NCBI GenBank assembly: GCA_039707655.1
Contig: CM077672.1
Coordinates: forward strand, 353,878,031 to 353,942,030
DNA length: 64,000 nucleotides
Reading direction: 5' to 3'
Source: Elymus sibiricus
Lineage: Eukaryota > Streptophyta > Magnoliopsida > Poales > Poaceae
Positions 55,441 to 64,000 of this stretch are shown piece after piece. The notes beneath the pieces were generated by a model. That model was not told the origin of the DNA and made no database searches. It worked only from the letters and a program-made list of their open reading frames with translations. The translations under genes and the position numbers were made by a program. Positions within the stretch are counted from its first letter, which is position 1. Each line of letters begins with the position of its first letter.

Positions 55441-55630
55441 CGAGCACACATGCTCCTGCTGCTACAGTAAAATCGAAAAAAAATAGCAAAAAAATTCAAA
55501 AAATTCTGAATTTTTTTGTGAGAAACATTGATGTTTTCCCCACATGCCTGCAAAATTTCATCACCAGATGACATTCGTGGAAAATGTGGCAAAAAAAACA
55601 AAATCGATGCTGGAGCATGTGTGCTCGGGA
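55441..55630. mobile_element. MITE-like inverted repeat
   Basis: The arms gagcacacatgctcctgct and agcatcg-side ggagcatgtgtgctc are inverted over about 15 bp, with an AT-rich core. A target duplication could not be fixed by eye. Confidence 0.5.
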
Positions 55631-56049
55631 TTAGGACATCCTCGTCCTGCACAATTCAGTTTTCTTTCATATAGAGCACTCGAGTATGAGGCTATGAGCT
55701 GCATGCATGCGTCAGTTTTTTCTTGATTAAAACATGCATGCATCAGTTACTACATATGTGGTTAGTGCAGCAGCTCTTATGTGTAGATCGGACCGATATT
55801 GTTGATTGATCCAGTATATCCAAGGCCTAAATTAATTTGGGTGATGTGGCTCAAGGGGAAGCAAGAGAATTCCTAGTAGTGGGGGCTAGCTATTTAGATA
55901 TAGTAGATGTGGTTCAGCGCTCATGGTTTTGTCGGCTAGTTATTCTAGTCCAAGGATGAACAAGAGCTAGCAGAACGAGTGCGGCGTTTTCGCACCCGGC
56001 CGAGCTCCATGGAGATTTTTTTTAGAAAAAAAAGGGTGTGTTTAGATCG

Positions 56050-56210
56050 TAGTCGTCTGAGATTTAACCAAGTCTCAGCCAAGTGACAAAACATAAAAAA
56101 AAAATTAAAAGAAAATTTTGCACGAATCTTCATGTAAGATCTCACGAATATAGCATCGACTGAGACTTGGTTAAGTCTCAGTCGACTGAGATTTAGCACT
56201 CCTGAAAAAA
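56050..56210. mobile_element. MITE-like inverted repeat (ctgagatt family)
   Basis: The left arm gtctgagatttaaccaagtc pairs with gacttggttaagtctcag on the right, followed by a further ctgagatttagcactcc. The core is A-rich. I recognise the words from Triticeae MITEs, but no clean duplication is seen. Confidence 0.5.
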
Positions 56211-56525
56211 GAATATCCAAAACGGCATTTAAAAATTTATAAAAAAAATTAATTTTTCCTACAAGTACATGTATAGTAGAGTTTTGGGGGAGAAAGAAGA
56301 GAAGCGGAGTGTAGATTAAAAGTCAGCTGCACAGACTACAAGAAACTTCGAAAATCCTATTCCTACATACAGATTCTACAAAATCTACATGAACTAGTTC
56401 ATTTTAGCTCTGTAACCGCTCCCCTAATTTCAGCCAACCATCGCCACAATAGACTAATAAGTAAACTTTTCGTAAAACTCGTACAAACGAATAGCACTAC
56501 TCCAAGAAACTTTATGAGAGAATAA

Positions 56526-57453
56526 GGCTATGTTTTTTTTTTTTTTTTTGCGGGGAATATCAGAGAGCTTTATTCAACGAATGCATTCGCCGAGCAGTCA
56601 GCCAAGAGGCTGCTGATGAGGAATAAGGCTATGTTTGATAGCAAGGGTATTGAAAAAACCAAAGTATTAGCAAACTACAGTAATATAGCCTGTTGGTATA
56701 AAATACCTTAGTTTAACATAACAGAGTATTTTAAAGTATTGACAATACGGAGCACCTGTTTGGCTATGCCGTGCGCAGTGGTGTAAATTTAGATTTAGAT
56801 GGCTAGCTGTTAAAGCTGCAAACACTCTCAGCTAGCTTGCCGTCGCATTCAACTAATTGGCCATGCACATGCAGCTCGCTAGCATATAGCTTAACCGTTA
56901 GCAGGGCAAACACGCGTAGTTGGCTTCTTTACAATTTCTGGTGCGTTATTCTCGGTAGCTAGCTGGGTAGCCCTTACCACGGCAAGGTACGCACCAACCA
57001 TCCACCACAAGATACATACCCAGCCTAGCTATCTCGTACTCGATCATGAGGGAACACGCAGGACGGGGGAATGACGCGCCGCACAGAGGCAGCGGCCGAC
57101 GGCCGGAGTGGAGAGGCAGGATCGAGGAGAGGAAGAGGGAGGATGAAGGATACGGAGTGACCTTTGTTATCTCTTCGTTTCCGTGTGGCCGATGGAGAAT
57201 CTACAGAGACAGCGGCGGCGGCGGACGCGATGCGTGAGAGCGAGACGAGCTTGTTGAGAATAGTTTCTTTCGCTTGCTCTGTTTTTAAAAAAGAGATCCA
57301 GGGGTTTATTTTTTATACAGAGAAATTACCACAGTTTTAATAACACAGTACTTAGTGCTAGCCAAACGGGTCACAGTAATTAAAACTATGGTATCTGAAA
57401 AAACTGTAGTATTCTCAGAATACTTAGAAAATACTTTGCTATCAAACAGGGCC
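56526..57453. mobile_element. Tourist/PIF-Harbinger-like element with TAA duplication
   Basis: The left end ggctatgtttgatagcaa and right end tttgctatcaaacagggcc are inverted repeats, flanked by taa at 56523-56525 and 57454-57456. The left end is interrupted by an 85-bp retroposon, so it appears twice. Subterminal gtattttaaagtatt and cagaatacttagaa words pair as well. A GC-rich segment at 57040-57240 shows no recognisable protein. Confidence 0.8.
56536..56620 (-). mobile_element. 5'-truncated retroposon, 85 bp, in a Tourist terminal repeat
   Basis: A T run followed by gcggggaatatcagagagct to gctgatgag lies between two copies of gaataaggctatgttt (56520-56535 and 56621-56636). On the minus strand it contains GAATAAAGCTCTCTGATATT and CCCCGC before the A tail, the look of a LINE 3' end. 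Confidence 0.9.
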
Positions 57454-57456
57454 TAA

Positions 57457-58800
57457 GTTTTTTTTTTGAAAAAAGGAGGTTGAAACCCACAACCTCTACA
57501 TCAAAAGATGTACACAATCATCTTTTTTAAATTATTCAACAAAGGCAAACAACCTGAAGTCACCACATCACACGCATACAAACTCGACAATGGGGGATGC
57601 CGTCGCAGCACCCCACCAGTTAGATCTGGGGTCATCACTAAGCCGCCCGCATGGCATACCAAGAGCACACATCCGGTCCACAAGACCCTTAGCGCGCACC
57701 ACATGTACACGCTTCAAAAGTCGCCACCACCATCGAACTGTCAACCCATCTTCAGGGCAGAGATCCGTATCATCCTAGCTAGGCCAGTCACTGACGCCGA
57801 CACGGCGCCACCGCCCTGCGCTCGTCCATCAAGACACATCCACCGCCGAGACTCCGATGTGCAATGTCGTCGAGCCCTGACATCGTCGACGCGGTAGATA
57901 TGACGCCGCTCCAGCTTTGGATCCCTCCAGTCTGCGCATGCTCCAAGAACTTTGCCCCCTGGAGGGGGTGCGGCGCCAGACGCCACCATCGTCCAATCCG
58001 GGAGACCCAGATCCAGGGTTACCCCCGGAGCAAACGACCCTTCTAGCCGAGTCTACGCGTCCAATGCCACTACGCCTCCAAGATCTCACTAGAAAATATG
58101 AGCTCCAAATCAGTGCCTTCAAAGAGGTAGACGATGCCACACGCCGCCACTGTCCAGTCCAACCAAACAAGCCAAACTTGAGGTTTCCCTCGGAGCTCCA
58201 CGGGACCGCCATCGTGACGATACCCTCCAAGGAGGTTAGCGGCGGCCGTAGACGTCGCCGCATCATCCACACCGACAGATCCGGGCAAAGAATTTCTCCC
58301 CAACAGTAGTCCCGCGAACCATAAGCTGGAGGCATAAGTGCTCGTCGGAGACACCCACCAATCCAGAAGGAAAGGCCGCGTCGGAACAGACAAATCCGGA
58401 CACACGACCCAAATCCGTCCAACCCGACCCAACCAGAGGGGACGCTTCCGGCAAGGAGAGGATCCGGGCACACATGCCACGGATCCGACGCCACCGCCTA
58501 CGACCCGTCACTATGCCATCCGTCGCACCTTCGCCACACCCAAGCGCCGCACAACGATGAGCCATCACGCCGTGGCGCCTGGCCTATGCCACGCCCTAGT
58601 CGGAGGCATCGGCCCACCCACCCCCCATCACTCCCTGCGTGAGAGGACGAGAAAAGCCCCACCGCCGACCAGGCTTTGCCCGACCGCGCCCTCTAGCAGC
58701 GGCGAGGAAGGAGGGAGGAGCGGAGGGAACTGGCGGCACGATCTAGGGTTTCCCTCCCCGTGGCCATGCGGTGGTGAGGGACAGAGATGAGTCGTGACGC
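57457..58800 (-). mobile_element. Poly(A) retroposon with GC-rich body, copy 2
   Basis: On the minus strand it ends CCTCCTTTTTTC plus an A run, just right of the Tourist element. Its body parallels 47543-48723: both hold a cggcgcca block, ccgccgagactcc, gccgctcca and tctagggtttccct near the 5' end. Frames up to 221 residues exist on the minus strand but show no known domain. A target duplication is not clear (gcctaag against gcataag). Confidence 0.6.
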
Positions 58801-58919
58801 GTCCCATCAGAGCATAAGGTGTACCAGATATTAATAAAGTGATATCTATTTACAACTAACTAGCTATAAGATTTACTATTGATGACATGACAACAACAAA
58901 TAGCCCTCTTAACAATGCT
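58801..58919 (-). other. 3' flank of the ankyrin/PGG gene
   Basis: This is a short AT-rich spacer. On the minus strand, downstream of the stop, the words ATAGTAAATCTTATAGC and ATTAATATCTGG could serve polyadenylation. No canonical AATAAA is placed. Confidence 0.4.
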
Positions 58920-61846
58920 CTAATGAACATCGGAGCCGCCGCGCAATGTCGAGACAATGATAAAGCCGGCAAACAATATAACATAATGAGCAAGCCTGAA
59001 TAGAAGCAGGTTGGACACGAAAGCGCTGGCGACTGGATATTGTTGGTTGATGCGCCTACGGACGACACCTTGGCGTCCTTTGAAGCCACATTGCCACAAG
59101 AACTTCCACATTATGAGGTGCGACACCGGAGGGCTGACGAAAGCGGAGAGCACGACGAGGGCAAGATTTACGACGAAGACGCTGATGTCGTAGACTCCAT
59201 CGGCGCTCGTCACGGCTGCTATGGCCGCATAGAATGCCAGGATCATGCTGACCAGGGACACCCATATGCAGTGCAACGCCGCCGCGAAGCTTTTCCACGA
59301 CCGGGCGGAGCGCGAGGCCTTGCCGTAGACGAGCAGGACCACCGCGAGAATGGAGGTCACCAGGGCGACGCTGTCGAGGATGAGGAAGCATTTGAAGATT
59401 CTCTTTTGCAGGAGGACCGCCATGCCTTGCTCGTACGATCCGGGCAGGTTGTTGGCGGCGGTGAAGGCGACGCCGGCGACGAGGACGGCGACCACCGCCA
59501 GGCTGTTGGACGTCTCGTCGATCCATTTTGTTATGTTGCGGTTGTCCCATTGCTGCACGTGGTCCCGCCTCTGAGGACGGAACTGCGCCCCGAATGCGGT
59601 CAGTGTCACCACCAGGCTTACCATGGAGTAGAGGCTGGTTGATTTCGCGGCGAGGTCTAACGGCGTGTGGCCATCGTTGTTCATCACGTCGGCTCGCACC
59701 TGGCCCGTCCACAGCAGGGCCTCCGCGATGGCCGGCTCGCGTGCGGCCACCGCCAGGTGGAGAGGCGTGTTGCCGTCCCGTCCTGCGTGTTCAGGAGGCC
59801 ACCGCCACCAAACATCGGCTTCTTGATGGCGAGCCGCACGACCTCAGAGTGGCCTCCCCGGGCTGCGGCGTGCACGAAGGTTCCGCCGCGGTCGTCCTGG
59901 AGCTCGGTAGCGTCCGGGCAGGCGTCCATCAGCGCCCTGGCGACGTGGGCGTGGCCCATCCCCTCCGCGACGTGGAGAGCAGAGAGGCCGCCAGAGTCCC
60001 GCATGCGCACCACGCACGGTGGCGTCGCGCTCAGGATGGCACCTACGACGGAGCGGTCGCCGTCGGACGAGGCGAAATGGAGCGGAGTGCTGCCCGTGTC
60101 GTCTGCTTGGCTAGCCAGGGATGGGTCGCATGGCTTCCACTCCAGCAGCAGGCTAACCAATTCTAACAAAGTTCAGATGCGTCAGCCGAATTTCAACAAA
60201 TTGCATGCATTTTCAGACTCCACGGATCAAGGGGGAGCTCCATAGCTAGCTGACCTGAGCCCTGGAAGACGGCGGCATGCAGCGCATTCTGCGAGCTCGG
60301 GCCGGCAGCCGACGCGTCCCTGCAGTTGGTCGTTATCGCTCTGACGGCAGACACCGACCTGCTCATCACCGCCAGGTACAGCGGCGACACGCCCGCGTCG
60401 TTAACCTCAGACGCCAGCCCAGACGCCGCGGAGACCATGGCCTCAACTGCCACGCCATGGCCGAGCCTCGCTGCCAGATGAAGGCCCGTGTCCCCAGCCG
60501 CATTCTTGCACCACAACGTACTCTCATCTCCGTAGTCCAGCGCGAGCTGGACGAGGACAGCTACGGCCTTGCAATGCCCCGCCCTCGCCGCGCAGTGCAG
60601 AGGCGTGTCCAGAGCCGAGTTCTGGGCGAAGAGCAAGTTCTTGCCCCCGAAGCTGACGAGATCATGGATCAGCTCGTCGTGCCCGTGCTCCGCGGCTAAG
60701 TGAAGAACGTTGTTCCTCTTTGCGCTCACCTGGTGTATGCCTGATTTTTTTTAATATATGTATTGTTTAATTTCCTTCCTAAGAAAAACATGTGTGTTCC
60801 CATTTGTATGAAATTTCACATCGAATTCTGAAATTGCAATTAAATCACTAGGAACCAAGATATTCGCATATCGGCCAAATGTATCGATGACACACTTTTT
60901 TTGTGTGCAAATTATCGGTGACACATGACTTTGCGGACAAATTAGCTCAAAGTCTGGTAGGAATTTGGAAAAAAAAATCAATTAGAAATTGTAGCAATTT
61001 GGTCGAATCAAAGGGAAAAACCAAGCTTCCATAAAATTTACGATTCACAGAGGCAATGGCCGAAAAATGGTAGACCTACAGAAGATTTGCTTACGGACAG
61101 AGGTACGTGTCCTTCTCTCCACTAACCCCACCCAACCAAAGGAACCGGTCGCGCTTATCGGGCCTATGTGTGCCAGATAAACAAACATACCGGTTGAAAC
61201 ATACTGTTTTGAGCAATTTTAGGAATATTCAACAAATTTCACTTAATTTTGACATTTTGTAAGTACAATTTGAATAAGATGCATCTAACTTCAGTTACCT
61301 GCAGTAACAAACACTACCGGAACGCCTTTTGGGGGAGAATAAAAGGACACTCTTTTCCATTTTTTTCTCTCAGGGCCCTTATCGGATTCAATGTCCTTTT
61401 TCTGGTCTAAAATGAAAGAATGCACCATTCTCTACAATCCCAATTTGCATCGATAAAATGAATCCAAATTGCAATAGTATATGAATAATTGTGAATTTGA
61501 GTGTGTACGAGATTAGAATATAACTTCAAAAGCCCTGGCCTGAGAACCTGAGGTTTGACTTTGACCGGCGAAAAGAAAAAAAAAATACTCTAAATATGTG
61601 AACGCCCGGATGATCAGAGATCCAACAGCTAGCAGTTTGGCGAACATTACCAGCAACCCGATCATCCGCAGCAGCGCCACCGTAGTGCAGTCGCCGAAGC
61701 AGCGCCATGGCTTGCTCCTTCTTCCCCCCGCACACGGCGAGGTACAGCTCGGAGCTCATCGCGCCGCCATCGCCCGGCCGCGTCGCGGCTCCAGCCGCTG
61801 CGCCATGACCCGCACTGAGCTGGATGGTGTGCTGCCGGAGGTCCAT
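58920..61846 (-). pseudogene. Ankyrin-repeat protein with PGG membrane domain (ACD6-like), one frameshift
   Basis: Exon 1 (61846-61651) has MDLRQHTIQLSAGHG and MSSELYLAVCGGKKEQAM. Intron 1 is 61650-60741. Exon 2 (60740-60255) begins IHQVSAKRNNVLHLAAEHGH. Intron 2 is 60254-60163. Exon 3 (60162-58920) carries further repeats (TGSTPLHFASSDGD, GGTFVHAAARGGHSEVV) and the PGG domain (NSLAVVAVLVAGVAFTAANN, LPGSYEQG) with about four to five membrane segments. A one-base loss near 59776-59782, in NTQD..DGNTPLHLAV, shifts the frame between the last ankyrin repeat and the PGG domain. Splice sites are GT..AG and the rest is clean, so the break is recent or a sequence error. Relatives act at membranes in defence and stress signalling. 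Confidence 0.85.
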
Positions 61847-61910
61847 GGACTGTTCCGATCAATCGGATCACCTGAAGTGGCGAAGGCATGGCGTGCCCTG
61901 CGACGCGGAG

Positions 61911-61916
61911 TATATA
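61911..61916 (-). promoter_or_regulatory. TATA box of the ankyrin/PGG gene
   Basis: The minus strand reads CGCTATATACTCC, 65-70 bp upstream of the ATG at 61846. Spacing fits a plant core promoter with a short leader. Confidence 0.6.
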
Positions 61917-61924
61917 GCGATTAG

Positions 61925-62285
61925 CGGATGACTTCAACAATCGAGCAGCGGGTCCGTGGTTCAGAGAGCGCCACGGATGCATCGCACAGCAAGTCGTCGG
62001 CTCCTCGCCCAAGTCACCTGCGTTCGTTTTCTCCACGGCCTGGTGCCTGTACTGTACGGTACTGTACGCACGTTCCTGCAGCCTTCGAGGAAGCCCAAGC
62101 GCGAGTTTGTGACGGCGGCTGTGGTGTGCACACGACCTGGCAGGTCCTTCCTGCGCGTGAAGACAATTCCTTAAAGGCTGCCTTAAATTTTGTTTTCCTA
62201 TTTGACATTCAAAACTTCTTCTTCCTCATCTGACATTTAAGTCCTAATTTTGTTTCTGTTGTCACTCTTCCATCCATTTTAACTA
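61925..62285. other. Upstream region of the ankyrin/PGG gene
   Basis: No gene is seen. The short direct repeat tactgtacggtactgtacg lies near 62049-62067. Confidence 0.4.
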
Positions 62286-62287
62286 CT

Positions 62288-63180
62288 AAGGGCATCTCCA
62301 ATGGTAACCCTCAAACCGCCCCCATTCGTCCGGACCGGGCTGTTCAGACCCATTTTGCCATCCAACGCGGTACCTTATCGGCCCGCGGAGAGGTCCGGAC
62401 GTCCTTTTCCCCGCAAATTAGAAGCAAACTAGGGGGCTTTGCGGGAGTCCGGACCGCCTCCACGTAGGACGCTCGGCAGGTGTTCGTTAAAATGCCATTG
62501 AACTTATTTTCGAACTTCATCTCGTTCTTTAGAGTAAGAAGGATGGCGGGTTACTCGGTGAAGGAGGATGAGCGGTGCGTGGTTGGCTGTATCTACGGAC
62601 TTCGTAGGCAGGAGCAGAAGGGATGCCTTTTGGCAGCGCGTGCATGGTTCGTTTCATGCGCGAAAGCACATTGCGCCTATGACATGCACATCATTCATGA
62701 ACGCAATGTCAAATCCTTAGCGTATCGATGGTACACATCCAAAACTCCGTCATGAAGTATTGTGGCACGATTGATCGGCTGGAGGCAATGTGGCCGTTGC
62801 GCGTGGCGACCATGGAGATCGTAAGTTTTGCTTCTTCTTACTCTACATGTTGTGGATTGATTCATTCACTCATTATTGCTCTACACGTTGTATAGCCTGC
62901 ACGCACTGCCATGATGTACTACTGGTCATACATTGTTGGATGAAGCTCTAAGGGCAGTATGTGTGGGATAACATGATCCATCCATGAAAAACTTGTTGAA
63001 CGTTTGGTTAAATCTTGTTGAATTTGAACTATTGTTGTACTAGACATATTTGCATGCTATTTATGGATGATTTGTGCTATTTTCTATCCGAACTTTGATG
63101 AATTTCGTCGAGTTTGATGAAAATCGTCCGGTTAGTTGAAATTCGGTTTAAAATGTATGCGACTACAGTTGGATGACCGG
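62288..63180 (+). mobile_element. Decayed DNA transposon with Myb/trihelix-like ORF remnant
   Basis: The left end gggcatctccaatggtaacc resembles terminal repeats of Triticeae Harbinger-like elements. Inside, 62541-62830 on the plus strand encodes GYSVKEDERCVVGCIYGLRR, a frame change, then AKAHCAYDMHIIHERN, LAYRWYT and YCGTIDRLEAMWP. These are motifs of the Myb/NAM-associated proteins that accompany such elements. A matching right terminal repeat is not found, so the right boundary is a guess. Confidence 0.5.
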
Positions 63181-63311
63181 CTCCCGCATAAGTGTCCGCG
63201 GACTGCCCCCCCCCCCTCCGGTCCGCAGACGGATGTGGTGTTCCACTCGATCCCCAACACTCGATGGCCGGCTCCCGCATAAATAATTTTGAACCATTGC
63301 TGTCAGCTCAA

Positions 63312-63548
63312 AGCCCGTTTACCATGTTATATGACCAAAATACCCATGGACCAACATGTCAGCTCTCCCTCTCTCTCACTACGATAAAGTGTGTGTCCCA
63401 CTCGATCCCCAACAACGTTCTTATTTTTCTCTAAAATTATTCGGTTGCTTACTCCTGACAAGTGGGGCCCACACTTATCATTGTGAGATAGAGAGAGATG
63501 ACATGTGGGTCTAGGGGTATTTTGGTCATATAACATGGTCAATGGGTT
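63312..63548. repeat. Fold-back inverted repeat, arms of about 80 bp
   Basis: The left arm (63312-63395, with ccatgttatatgaccaaaat and aacatgtcagctctccctct) pairs with the right arm (63468-63548, with agatgacatgtgggtctag and attttggtcatataacatgg). A loop of about 70 bp contains cactcgatccccaacaacg. It is MITE-like, but no target duplication was fixed. Confidence 0.8.
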
Positions 63549-63567
63549 TGACCTGATAGTAACACCG

Positions 63568-63660
63568 TCTAATGACATTTTTGAGCAAACACCTAACGGA
63601 ACGATGGGATCTTTGAGGTGTCTAATGACATTTTTGAGCAAGCATCTCACGAAACGATGA
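63568..63660. repeat. Short tandem duplication of about 50 bp
   Basis: The words tctaatgacatttttgagca recur at about 63569 and 63619, each followed by similar acc/atc-taacggaacgatg text. The copies differ at several positions. Confidence 0.75.
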
Positions 63661-63820
63661 TATTTTTGAGCAATTGCAACTTCTAATGAGAAAACTGAGT
63701 AGTGAGACACAACTAGTGGCATAAATGATAAAACCCTTTTTAATAAAATGGTCGAGAAAAATGGTAGCCTGGTATTCTTAAATAAAAAAAAAGGTCCGTG
63801 ACAAGTGATGGTGTAAGATC

Positions 63821-63835
63821 ACCCGAAAAAAAAAA
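63821..63835 (+). mobile_element. Tiny poly(A) insertion with 14-bp target duplication
   Basis: Fifteen bases (acccgaaaaaaaaaa) lie between two copies of gatggtgtaagatc (63807-63820 and 63836-63849). The ACCCG-A(n) end resembles the insert at 50464-50480. Confidence 0.75.
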
Positions 63836-63849
63836 GATGGTGTAAGATC

Positions 63850-64000
63850 GCCCCTCACTCACTCTCCCGCTTTCACAACCCATGGCACTCTTTTCATGAA
63901 GTTTGTCATGTTTTTTTAGTCTTTGTCATATTTTTTAAAAAAAGACCACCTCTCACAAAATTTGTGACGAGTTTTCACAAATTTGAAAGCAACTTTCGAA
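63850..64000. other. Window end, no feature seen
   Basis: The stretch is short and AT-rich, with ttgtcat and ttcacaa words. No gene or repeat is supported. Confidence 0.4.

Larger units (their letters stand above)
54900..56520. other. Intergenic DNA upstream of B-box gene 2
   Basis: No gene is seen. Up to 55170 it is the gene's upstream region, with gtacgtacgt words and a gtgagccgcc motif shared with the other copies. Beyond that it is AT-rich with two inverted-repeat elements (55441-55630, 56050-56210). A Helitron-end-like ctagacgatgccccgcgcgt occurs at 55225-55244. Confidence 0.5.

Noticed and set aside
57829..58494. 221-residue minus-strand frame as a host gene
   Set aside because: No domain, strongly skewed composition, and it lies inside a poly(A) retroposon with a relative at 47543-48723.
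59040..60699. Plus-strand frames opposite the ankyrin/PGG gene
   Set aside because: They mirror the GC3-rich coding strand and have no recognisable domain.

Overview
The window looks like nuclear DNA from a Triticeae grass (wheat, barley, rye or Aegilops). It holds a Caspar-like CACTA element, long-LTR Gypsy/Athila-type elements primed by a TGGCGCCGTTGCCGGGGA site, Stowaway, Tourist and hAT MITEs, and a few short-intron, GC-rich genes. Family names come from recognition; no database was searched.

Positions 1-41550 are a nested stack of transposable elements. An old Mutator-like transposase gene (minus strand, 5' part at 40498-41374) was hit by a LINE (29628 to about 32920). An Athila-like Gypsy element A (5' LTR 28141-29627, gag-pol 24691-28034, integrase 17104-17552) then landed in the LINE. 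Element A was in turn split by a Gypsy B (17553-24685, TSD attgt) and by a CACTA element whose right end is 17103. The CACTA transposase gene was split by a gag-only Gypsy C (8237-13948, TSD acatg). Independently, Gypsy D (32966-40497, TSD tgtac) hit the Mutator sequence. Each insertion whose two ends lie in the window is fixed by a target-site duplication and by a coding frame that resumes across it. Nearly all coding regions here are broken. The exceptions are a two-exon coiled-coil/membrane-tail ORF in the CACTA (15678-16121) and the ORF of Gypsy B.

Positions 41550-64000 are gene-bearing and full of small elements. A Harbinger-like element (41728-42819) is followed by a probable Helitron (43187-48833). 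The Helitron carries a broken piece of a D3/MAX2-like F-box/LRR gene and a 696-bp, nearly identical tandem duplication. Two paralogous single-B-box genes follow (49058-49672 and 54321-54788, minus strand), and a third copy of their upstream region sits at 42830-43070. A 1.56-kb hAT element, itself hit by a poly(A) retroposon, begins 14 bp past the stop codon of the second B-box gene. Next come a Tourist-like element interrupted in its terminal repeat, a GC-rich poly(A) retroposon, and a three-exon ankyrin/PGG membrane-protein gene (58920-61846) with one frameshift. A decayed DNA transposon with a Myb/trihelix-like ORF remnant and a fold-back repeat end the window.

The genes do not form a pathway. 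The B-box pair would act as transcriptional co-regulators, the ankyrin/PGG protein would act at membranes, and everything else is transposon machinery or captured debris. The most unusual signals are a set of tiny poly(A) insertions (15-85 bp) with 14-17 bp target duplications, the Helitron-borne D3 fragment, and the CACTA coiled-coil/membrane-tail ORF.
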